Below the pieces are notes generated by a model. It saw only the letters and a list, made by a program, of their open reading frames with translations, was not told the origin of the DNA and ran no database searches. From Schauerella fraxinea (GTDB lineage Bacteria > Pseudomonadota > Gammaproteobacteria > Burkholderiales > Burkholderiaceae_B): 64,000 nucleotides of DNA. Shown here one piece after another: positions 16,080 to 23,566 of the stretch. Every line of letters begins with the position of its first letter. The first letter of the stretch is position 1. Location of the stretch: NCBI GenBank assembly GCA_030849965.1, contig JAVDKL010000002.1, positions 833,733-897,732 of the forward strand. The letters are read 5' to 3'. The translations under genes were made by a program, and so were the position numbers.

Positions 16080-17412
16080 CGTCGGCCGCGGCCAGACCGC
16101 TGGCGACCGCGCCTTCCAGCACCGCCGGGTAGCCGGTATCGGTCCAGTCGCCGGCCAAAGCCAACCGCTTCCAGGGTGTGGCATTGGCGGGGCGGATCAA
16201 ACCGGGTGTCGCGGCAAAGGTCGCGCGTTTTTCGATAATCAATTCGGTCGAGGTAATCGGTGGCAACGTGAGGCCTGCCGGCAGTTGCGCGCGGACCTGC
16301 GCGATCAGCCGCGCGATATGCCCGTCACGCTCGCCATCCAACATCGTCTGCGCCGCGCTCACCACGATCGTGAGTTCGCCCAGATCGTCGCGTCCCAGGA
16401 GATGCGCACGGTCGAAAATCCATTGGCCGACATGACCCTGCTCGTGATGCTCGATCAACATCATCATGGGGGCCGGCAAGCGCCATGCTGCGGCCAATCG
16501 CAACGTCAGCGTGGCGATCGGCAAATAGGTGAACGCATCGAGTGCCGAGATCAGGGACGGTTCGGCAAACGGGCGCAGCAGGCGCGCGGCGGCATGCGGT
16601 GGCACTGCCACGATTGCGGCGTCGAAGGCGGCGCCATCGATGTCGACGCCTGCGTCGTGCACGGCCACTTGGCGGACCGCGGTGCCATAGCGGACGTCGC
16701 TGCCCAAGGCGGCTGCGTCCGGCCACAGGGCCGATAGATCGGCGCGGGGAAGCAGCAGGTCGCTGTGTGCACGCACCCCGGTCAGGCTATCGCGCAGCAC
16801 GTGCGCGAAGAGTTGCGCGCTGGCGTCGCCCACGGGGGTGTTGAGGGCTGCAAGGCAGAGTGGCGACCATAGCCGCTCGGTCAGGTGCAGGGATTGGTCG
16901 TGTGCGCACAGCAGATCGGCCACGGTGGCATCGGGATCCGTGCGCCACGCGGCACGCTTGAGCGCCGTCATCAGTCGTACGGCCTCGAATCGATCGTGCC
17001 AGCGCAACCCGCGAGCGGTGAGCAGCGCCACGGCGGCGTGCAAGGGGGCGGGCAAGCGCGGGGCGCGCAGGCAAAACTGACCGTCCAGCGATTCCAGCCG
17101 CAGCGGCACGCGTAGAAGCAGTTGCCGGTCGTCGCGTCCCAGGCGACGCATGAGGTCGAGCGTTTGGGTGTACGCACCCAAGAGAATGTGCTGCCCGTTA
17201 TCGCGGGGCAACTCCCACCCAGCCGAGTCGCCGTCGGCCGCAGCCGATGCTTCCGCATCGCCAATGTTGCGCTCAACGCGCCGCGCGCGGCCGCCAGGGA
17301 CACGGCCGGCTTCGAACACCGTCACGGCAAATCCGCGTTCGCGCAATGCGGTCGCGGCGGCCAGTCCGGCCCAGCCGGCGCCGATGATGGCAACGGCGAG
17401 CGGGCGGGTCAT
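16057..17412 (-). CDS. hpnE: Hydroxysqualene dehydroxylase HpnE
   Basis: A 451-residue FAD-dependent enzyme of the amine oxidase/phytoene desaturase superfamily. The dinucleotide-binding motif AIIGAGWAGLAAATAL is at residues 9-24, and a second FAD contact LALAGDWTDTGYPAVLEGAV is near the C terminus. In the HpnCDE route it reduces hydroxysqualene to squalene. The ATG overlaps the hpnD stop by 4 nt. Read with hpnC and hpnD upstream, the assignment is strong. Confidence 0.93.
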   Translation of the reverse strand: MTRPLAVAIIGAGWAGLAAATALRERGFAVTVFEAGRVPGGRARRVERNIGDAEASAAADGDSAGWELPRDNGQHILLGAYTQTLDLMRRLGRDDRQLLLRVPLRLESLDGQFCLRAPRLPAPLHAAVALLTARGLRWHDRFEAVRLMTALKRAAWRTDPDATVADLLCAHDQSLHLTERLWSPLCLAALNTPVGDASAQLFAHVLRDSLTGVRAHSDLLLPRADLSALWPDAAALGSDVRYGTAVRQVAVHDAGVDIDGAAFDAAIVAVPPHAAARLLRPFAEPSLISALDAFTYLPIATLTLRLAAAWRLPAPMMMLIEHHEQGHVGQWIFDRAHLLGRDDLGELTIVVSAAQTMLDGERDGHIARLIAQVRAQLPAGLTLPPITSTELIIEKRATFAATPGLIRPANATPWKRLALAGDWTDTGYPAVLEGAVASGLAAADVISTNLP

Positions 17413-18272
17413 CGCGACAGTTTGCGCACGACGCCTTTACCGCCGCCCACCCAGTTCTTCCAAGCCAGCCAGAGTTTGCGGATCGGCGTGAGCGAAATGC
17501 GTTGGTGCAATACCTGCCAGTTATCGCGTTCGATTTCGTCCAGCAGTGCGTGGTAAATCGCGGCCATCATCAGACCGGGGCGTTGGGCCCGGCGGTCGGC
17601 TTCGGGCAGCAGCAGCACTGCTTCGCGGTAGAGTTCGCGTGTGCGTTCGGTTTGCTGCTTCATCAAGGCCGTAAAGCGGTCGGAATACTCGCCGCCAATG
17701 ATCTCGGAGGCCTTCACGCCGAACTGCTGCATGTCGTTGACGGGAATATAGATGCGGCCCCGGCGGGCATCGTCGCCCACGTCGCGGATGATGTTTGTCA
17801 TCTGAAACGCGAGGCCGAGCTTCTCGGCATATTGCAGCGTGCGCGGATCGGTATAGCCGAAAACGCCCGCCGAGAGTTCGCCGACCACGCCGGCAGCGTG
17901 CCAGCAGTATTTCTTCAGGCCGGGCCAATCCAGATAACGCGTCTGGTCGAGATCCATCTCCATGCCATCGATGATGGCGTGCAGGCGCTCGCGCGTGATG
18001 TGGCAGGTTTCAAGGTGCGGTTGCAGCGCGCGGGTGACCGGATGATCTGGCTTGCCGTCGTACATCGCATCCACCTGCGTGCGCCACCAGGCCAGCTTGA
18101 TGCGGGCCACCGACGGATCGCTCACTTCATCGACCACATCGTCGACTTCGCGGCAAAACGCGTACAGGGCCGTGATCGCCAAACGGCGCTCGGGGGGCAA
18201 AAACAAAAATGCGTAGTAGAAGCTCGAACCGCTCTTGGCGGCCTTCTCCTGGCAGTAGGCGTCAGGCGTCAT
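17409..18272 (-). CDS. hpnD: Presqualene diphosphate synthase HpnD
   Basis: A 287-residue class I trans-prenyl synthase of the squalene/phytoene synthase fold. It joins two farnesyl diphosphates head to head to presqualene diphosphate. Metal-binding acidic motifs are CREVDDVVDEV near residue 40 and NIIRDVGDDARRGRIYIP near 160. It overlaps hpnC upstream by 11 nt and hpnE downstream by 4 nt, a tightly coupled operon. Confidence 0.95.
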   Translation of the reverse strand: MTPDAYCQEKAAKSGSSFYYAFLFLPPERRLAITALYAFCREVDDVVDEVSDPSVARIKLAWWRTQVDAMYDGKPDHPVTRALQPHLETCHITRERLHAIIDGMEMDLDQTRYLDWPGLKKYCWHAAGVVGELSAGVFGYTDPRTLQYAEKLGLAFQMTNIIRDVGDDARRGRIYIPVNDMQQFGVKASEIIGGEYSDRFTALMKQQTERTRELYREAVLLLPEADRRAQRPGLMMAAIYHALLDEIERDNWQVLHQRISLTPIRKLWLAWKNWVGGGKGVVRKLSR

Positions 18273-19101
18273 ATTTCACCAGCGCGCGCCAGACCATGAC
18301 GGACCAGTCGCGCGCTTCAAGTTGCGGGCGGTTCATAAAAACATCGTATCGGTTGGCGGCGATGCGTTCCAGGATGCGCAGGCCGCCTTGCACCACAAGG
18401 CGCAGTTCGAAGCCGACACGTCCGGGCAGGCGACGCGCCAACGGAGCGCCGAAGTGTAGCAATGCCCGGGTGCGTTCGACTTCGAACGCCATCAACGCGG
18501 TCCATTCCGGCGATAGCGTACGCGCCCGCATGGCCGCTTCGGTCACGCCGAAGCGGGCCAGATCCTCTTGCGGCAGGTAGACGCGATCCTTGCGCAGATC
18601 GATCTGCACGTCTTGCAGGAAGTTGGTCCACTGCAGGCCGGTACAGATCGCGTCGGCCTGGGTCAGGTTCTCGGGCGTGGCGGCTTCATGCAGGTGCAGC
18701 ATCAGGCGGCCGACCGGGTTGGCGGACCGGGTGCAATAGTCGTCCACGGCTTGCGCCGTGGCGTAGCGATGCGTATCGATATCCTGCTCGAACGCTTCGA
18801 GCAGGTGAAAGAAGGGCGTGATCGGCAACTGATGGCGCGAAATGGTCGCGGCCAAGGGCTTGAAGATCGGGGCGACTTCGGCGTCGAACCCCTGCGGATC
18901 GCGCGGATCGGCCGCAATTGCGTGCAGCGCGATGCGATAACGCGCCAGGCCGGCGCGGCGGATGGCCGGCGCATCGTCGCCCTCGTCGGCAATATCGTCG
19001 GCCGTACGCGCGAAACGATAGATGTCTCCCACCGCGCGGCGCAGGCGCCGCGGCAGCAAAACGGAGGCGACGGGGAAGTTTTCGTAGTGATTGACGGCCA
19101 T
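18262..19101 (-). CDS. hpnC: Hydroxysqualene synthase HpnC
   Basis: A 279-residue paralogue of HpnD converting presqualene diphosphate to hydroxysqualene. It begins AVNHYENFPVASVLLPRRLR, a typical HpnC start. Acidic motifs are RTADDIADEG (about 33-42) and FLQDVQIDLRKDRVYLP. It is the first gene of hpnCDE and diverges from alr across about 105 bp. Squalene cyclase (shc) and later hopanoid genes are not in this window. Confidence 0.94.
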   Translation of the reverse strand: MAVNHYENFPVASVLLPRRLRRAVGDIYRFARTADDIADEGDDAPAIRRAGLARYRIALHAIAADPRDPQGFDAEVAPIFKPLAATISRHQLPITPFFHLLEAFEQDIDTHRYATAQAVDDYCTRSANPVGRLMLHLHEAATPENLTQADAICTGLQWTNFLQDVQIDLRKDRVYLPQEDLARFGVTEAAMRARTLSPEWTALMAFEVERTRALLHFGAPLARRLPGRVGFELRLVVQGGLRILERIAANRYDVFMNRPQLEARDWSVMVWRALVKYDA

Positions 19102-19206
19102 GGACGGCGGTGGAATAGGTGGCTATTGGAGTCCTATTTTATGCGTGCGCCGCTGGGCAGCGGATTTCCGGTCGGGTTAGACTACGATCCCCTAGGAAAA
19201 GCCACT

Positions 19207-20334
19207 ATGCCGCGCCCGATCGTCGCCACCATTTCCGTTCCCGCACTCACGCACAACCTCGATGTCGTACGCCGTCATGTCGACGCTGCTGCAGTGGCCG
19301 CAGGCGGTCAGCCGCCGGCGATCTGGGCGGTGATCAAGGCGAACGCTTACGGGCATGGCATCGAAACCGCGGTCACTGCCTTTTCGGCCGCCCAGGGCTT
19401 GGCGATGCTGGATCTGGCCGAAGCCGTCCGCTGCCGGGAAGCCGGCTGGGTGGGGCCCATCATGATGCTCGAAGGCCTGTTCGAGGCGGCGGATCTGGCT
19501 GTGGCCGACCGCTATCACCTCACATGCGCCGTGCATGACGAGGGTCAGATCGATATGTTGGCGCACGCGCATCCGTCGCGGCCGCTCGATGTTTTCCTCA
19601 AACTCAATACCGGCATGAACCGGCTGGGCTTCACCGAGGCCGCGTTTCCCGGTGCCCTGGCGCGTCTGATGGCGCTGCAGGCGCGCGGCGTGGTGGGCCA
19701 TATCGGTTGCATGACCCACTTCGCCACGGCCGACAGCGATCCGGGCATCGCCGCGCAATACGCTGTCTTTCAACGCGCCACCGCGCAGCATGCGGGTTCG
19801 GTCAGCGTGTGCAATTCGGCCGCCACCTTGCGTCATACCGAATGCGCCGTCGGTTCGGCCGACCGGCCAAGCTGGGTGCGTCCCGGCATCTGTCTGTATG
19901 GCGCGTCGCCTTTCGCCGATGTGACCGCAGCCGAATACGGCTTGAGGCCCGCCATGACGCTCAGCTCGCGCTTGATCGGCGTGCAGCAGCTTGCCGCCGG
20001 CGCGCGGGTAGGCTACGGCGCCACCTTCGCGGCCGAGCGGGACATGCGCATCGGCGTGGTGGCCTGCGGTTATGCCGACGGTTATCCGCGTCATGCCGGC
20101 ACCGGCACCCCGATCGACGTGGCGGGTGTGCGCACCCGTGTCGTCGGCCGGATTTCTATGGATATGCTTACTGTCGACCTGACCGATGTGCCCCTGGCCG
20201 CGGTTGGGAGTAAGGTCGTGCTGTGGGGGGAGGGTGGACCGTCGGTCGACGATGTGGCCACCGCTGCCGGCACGATAGGCTATGAGTTGCTGTGTGCGGT
20301 CGCCCGGCGTGTGCCGACGATCGTGCATCATTAA
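19207..20334 (+). CDS. alr: Alanine racemase
   Basis: A 375-residue PLP enzyme making D-alanine for peptidoglycan. The PLP lysine is in WAVIKANAYGHG (about residue 42), the catalytic tyrosine is in RVGYGATF, and GRISMDMLTVDLTD is the C-terminal active-site motif. The ATG at 19207 gives a standard N terminus. The frame extends upstream only through antisense hpnC. Whether it is biosynthetic (alr) or catabolic (dadX) cannot be told; no dadA is nearby. Confidence 0.94.
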   Translation: MPRPIVATISVPALTHNLDVVRRHVDAAAVAAGGQPPAIWAVIKANAYGHGIETAVTAFSAAQGLAMLDLAEAVRCREAGWVGPIMMLEGLFEAADLAVADRYHLTCAVHDEGQIDMLAHAHPSRPLDVFLKLNTGMNRLGFTEAAFPGALARLMALQARGVVGHIGCMTHFATADSDPGIAAQYAVFQRATAQHAGSVSVCNSAATLRHTECAVGSADRPSWVRPGICLYGASPFADVTAAEYGLRPAMTLSSRLIGVQQLAAGARVGYGATFAAERDMRIGVVACGYADGYPRHAGTGTPIDVAGVRTRVVGRISMDMLTVDLTDVPLAAVGSKVVLWGEGGPSVDDVATAAGTIGYELLCAVARRVPTIVHH

Positions 20335-20354
20335 GCAGTTCCCAGGAGCGTTTC

Positions 20355-21074
20355 ATGAAAGACAAATGTGTGCTCATTACAGGCGCCACGAAGGGCATCG
20401 GCTGGGCGCTTGCGCGCAAGCTGGCCGATCAGGGCTGTCATGTCGTGGGCATTGCGCGCAATACGGGCGACGTCGATTTTCCGGGCTACCTCTATACCTG
20501 CGATCTTGCCGATGCGGGCCGTACCGAAGATACGTTGCGCGAAATCCGCGAGCGCTTCCCGGTCGACGCCATCGTCAATAACGTGGGTCTGGTGGGGGCG
20601 CAGCCGCTGGGCGAGGTCGACCTGACCACGCTCTTCAACGTGCTCGATCTCAACGTGCGCGTGGCGGTGCAAACCGTCCAGGCCTTCGTCGAGAGCATGA
20701 AGACGCGCCGCGAAGGCCGCATCGTCAACGTGGTCAGCCGCGTGATCGAGGGCGGCTTCGAGCGCACCAGCTACTCGGCTGCCAAAAGCGCCCTGGTGGG
20801 CTGCACCCGCACGTGGGCGCTCGAGCTGGCCGAGTACGGCATCACCGTCAACGCCGTGGCGCCGGGCCCCATCGAAACCGAATTGTTCCGGCAAGGCCAT
20901 CCCATCGGTAGCGATGCCGAGAAGCGGGCGCTGGGTTCGATCCCGATGAGCCGGCTGGGATCGCCGGCCGAGGTGGCGCATGCCATCGCCTTCCTGCTGT
21001 CCGACGAGGCCGGTTTCATCACTGGCCAAGTGCTCGGGGTGGACGGCGGCGGCAGCTTGGGCGGTCGCGCTTGA
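20355..21074 (+). CDS. Short-chain dehydrogenase/reductase
   Basis: A 239-residue classical SDR. The cofactor motif is TGATKGIG (residues 9-16), NNVG replaces NNAG near 79, and the catalytic Ser and Tyr-x3-Lys are in VVSRVIEGGFERTSYSAAK. ITGQVLGVDGGGS near the C terminus is as in FabG. AGGAG lies 8 nt before the ATG at 20355. It sits 20 nt after alr and 21 nt before radA and is likely cotranscribed. The substrate is unknown. Confidence 0.9.
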   Translation: MKDKCVLITGATKGIGWALARKLADQGCHVVGIARNTGDVDFPGYLYTCDLADAGRTEDTLREIRERFPVDAIVNNVGLVGAQPLGEVDLTTLFNVLDLNVRVAVQTVQAFVESMKTRREGRIVNVVSRVIEGGFERTSYSAAKSALVGCTRTWALELAEYGITVNAVAPGPIETELFRQGHPIGSDAEKRALGSIPMSRLGSPAEVAHAIAFLLSDEAGFITGQVLGVDGGGSLGGRA

Positions 21075-21095
21075 CGGCCGGGCGATAATTGCCGG

Positions 21096-22457
21096 ATGGC
21101 TAAACCGAAAACTCAGTTTGTTTGCTCCGAATGCGGCGGCATCAGCGCCAAGTGGCAGGGCAAGTGCCCCCACTGCAGCGCCTGGAACACCCTCGAAGAA
21201 ACCGTCGAATCGCCGGCCACCACGGGCGGTGCGCACCGATTCGCGCCTCTGGCGGCATCCAGTCCGGTGCGCCGGCTGGACGATATCGAGCCGCGCGAAT
21301 CGCCGCGCCAGCCCACCGGCATCGACGAGTTCGATCGCGTGCTGGGCGGCGGGCTGGTGCCCGGCTCGGTGGTATTGATCGGCGGCGACCCCGGTATCGG
21401 CAAGTCCACACTGCTGCTGCAGGCGCTGGCGTCGCTCGCCGAACGTGTCGACGTGCTGTACGTGACCGGCGAAGAATCCGCCGAGCAAGTCGCCCTGCGC
21501 GCGCGGCGCTTGGGCGTGCCCACGGCCAACGTCAATCTGCTGGCCGAGATTCGTCTCGAAGCCATCCAGAACGCGGTCAACGAGCAAAAGCCGGCCGTGG
21601 CGGTGATCGATTCGATTCAAACCGTTTATAGCGGCGCGCTGACGGCTGCACCCGGTTCCGTGTCGCAAGTGCGCGAGTGCGCGGCGCAACTGACCCGCCT
21701 GGCCAAGCAAACCGGCATCGCGATCGTGATGATCGGTCATGTCACCAAGGACGGCACGCTGGCCGGCCCGCGCGTGCTCGAGCACATTGTGGACACGGTG
21801 CTGTATTTCGAAGGTGACACGCACTCGTCGTTCCGGCTCGTGCGGGCGTTCAAAAACCGCTTCGGCGCAGTCAATGAGCTCGGCGTGTTTGCGATGACCG
21901 ATCGGGGGCTGCGCGGCGTGTCCAATCCCTCGGCGATGTTTTTGTCGCAACACGATCAGCAGGTGGCAGGCTCGTGCGTGATGACCACGCAAGAGGGCAC
22001 GCGCCCGTTGCTCGTCGAAATTCAGGCTTTGGTAGACAGCTCGCACGGCCCCAATCCCAAGCGCCTCACGGTAGGTCTGGAAGGCAACCGCTTGGCCATG
22101 TTGCTGGCGGTCATGCACCGGCATGCCGGGGTGGTGACCTACGACCAGGACGTTTTTGTGAATGCGGTGGGCGGGGTGCGGATTACCGAACCGGCGGCCG
22201 ACCTGCCGGTCTTGCTGGCGATCATGTCGTCATTGCGCGACCGGCCCTTGCCGCGCGGCTTGATGGCCTTCGGCGAAATCGGGCTGGCCGGTGAAATTCG
22301 TCCGGCGCCGCGCGGGCAGGAGCGCTTGCGCGAAGCCGCCAAACTCGGCTTCAGCATTGCGCTCATCCCGAAAGCCAACGCACCCAAGCAACCCATCGAC
22401 GGCATGGAAATCTGGGCGGTCGATCGACTCGACGCCGCACTGGAACGACTGAAATAA
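21096..22457 (+). CDS. radA: DNA repair protein RadA
   Basis: A 453-residue RecA-like ATPase that promotes branch migration during recombination repair. A four-cysteine zinc finger is at residues 9-26 (CSECGG then CPHCSAW). Walker A GGDPGIGKSTLLLQ is near 97, the RadA signature KNRFG near 252, and a Lon-protease-like C-terminal domain covers about 270-450. It is complete and of normal length. Confidence 0.96.
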   Translation: MAKPKTQFVCSECGGISAKWQGKCPHCSAWNTLEETVESPATTGGAHRFAPLAASSPVRRLDDIEPRESPRQPTGIDEFDRVLGGGLVPGSVVLIGGDPGIGKSTLLLQALASLAERVDVLYVTGEESAEQVALRARRLGVPTANVNLLAEIRLEAIQNAVNEQKPAVAVIDSIQTVYSGALTAAPGSVSQVRECAAQLTRLAKQTGIAIVMIGHVTKDGTLAGPRVLEHIVDTVLYFEGDTHSSFRLVRAFKNRFGAVNELGVFAMTDRGLRGVSNPSAMFLSQHDQQVAGSCVMTTQEGTRPLLVEIQALVDSSHGPNPKRLTVGLEGNRLAMLLAVMHRHAGVVTYDQDVFVNAVGGVRITEPAADLPVLLAIMSSLRDRPLPRGLMAFGEIGLAGEIRPAPRGQERLREAAKLGFSIALIPKANAPKQPIDGMEIWAVDRLDAALERLK

Positions 22458-22467
22458 TGCGCGTGTC

Positions 22468-23424
22468 ATGACACTTTTCATTGTGATGGGCTGCCTCGCC
22501 AGCGGCGCGCTGATCGGTTTTCTGGGTGGACTCCTCGGTATCGGCGGCGGGCTCATCGCCATTCCGGCGCTGGCGCTGATCCTCGGCATGCCGCAGCAGT
22601 TGGCGCAGGGCACCTCGCTCATCCTGGTACTGCCGACGATACTTCTGGCCGTGCGCAAGTACAGCCAGCACAGCCGCATCGACTGGGGCGTGGCCGCGGC
22701 CGGCGCCTTGTCAGCCATTGCCTTTACCTGGGTGGGGGCGCGTCTGGCCCTGGGCATCGATTCGTCAGTCCTGCGGCGCAGTTTTGCGGTGTTCCTGTTT
22801 TTCATCGCCCTGTTTTACGTATGGCAAACGTGGCAAATCGGCCGACGCGCCAAACGCTCACCCGCCGTAAAGCCCGATCCGGTATCGGCCAGTGCCGCCC
22901 AGACCGCCGCAGCGCCTGCAGCGGGGAAGTCCATCGATCCTGACCTCACACCGAGTGAGGCCGCTACCGAGGCCTTCATGCACGAGACCCAGGTGGCCAC
23001 GAGCGTTGCAACTGCCGCCACCGAAGCCCTCAAGGGCGGCACCGCACCGGCTCGCAGCGCGCCGCGTCTTACGCGGCCGCGCGGCGCCATTCTTGGCATC
23101 GTCGCAGGCACGCTGGGCGGGTTTTTCGGCGTTGGCGGGGCGATTCTCGCCGTGCCGATCCTGACCGTAGGCTTCAAGCTCTCGCAGATCAACGCGCAGG
23201 CGCTGGCGTTATCGATGATCATTCCCGGTTCGGCGATCGCGCTGGGGACGTATACGTGGGCCGGGCAGGCCAATTGGATGGTGGGCGTGCCGCTTGCCGT
23301 GGGCAGCCTGTTGTTCGTACCCACCGGCGTCAAGTTGGCTCGTCAATTACCCGAGCGCCGGCTGCGGGCCTGCTTCGCCGTGATGTTGTTTGCCACGGTA
23401 GGTTTGCTGATTTTCGAAGGTTGA
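22468..23424 (+). CDS. TauE/SafE family sulfite/organosulfonate exporter
   Basis: A 318-residue membrane protein made of two homologous halves, each starting with a glycine-rich hydrophobic repeat (GFLGGLLGIGGGLIAIPAL, and GGFFGVGGAILAVPILTVG). About eight transmembrane segments are expected. Between the halves lies an unusually long Ala/Pro/Thr-rich cytoplasmic stretch (about residues 130-205). The family exports sulfite, taurine-derived or other sulfur anions; the actual substrate is unknown. No Shine-Dalgarno is obvious at the ATG, 10 nt after radA. Confidence 0.88.
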   Translation: MTLFIVMGCLASGALIGFLGGLLGIGGGLIAIPALALILGMPQQLAQGTSLILVLPTILLAVRKYSQHSRIDWGVAAAGALSAIAFTWVGARLALGIDSSVLRRSFAVFLFFIALFYVWQTWQIGRRAKRSPAVKPDPVSASAAQTAAAPAAGKSIDPDLTPSEAATEAFMHETQVATSVATAATEALKGGTAPARSAPRLTRPRGAILGIVAGTLGGFFGVGGAILAVPILTVGFKLSQINAQALALSMIIPGSAIALGTYTWAGQANWMVGVPLAVGSLLFVPTGVKLARQLPERRLRACFAVMLFATVGLLIFEG

Positions 23425-23566
23425 CGCAGGATAGCCGTGTTGCGGTGCGGGAACTTGTCGCCGTATCGCGGGCCATATCTCAGTGCCAAGGGGCTACCCA
23501 TCGGGGTAAGCGGTTGGCCAGCACGCCCCTCTTTATTGTCGAACCGCTTTCGGTACTATCCCCTTC

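Noticed and set aside
20331..22124. Open frame of 597 codons on the minus strand
   Set aside because: Antisense to the SDR and radA, both of which have clear catalytic motifs; the composition is of shadow type.
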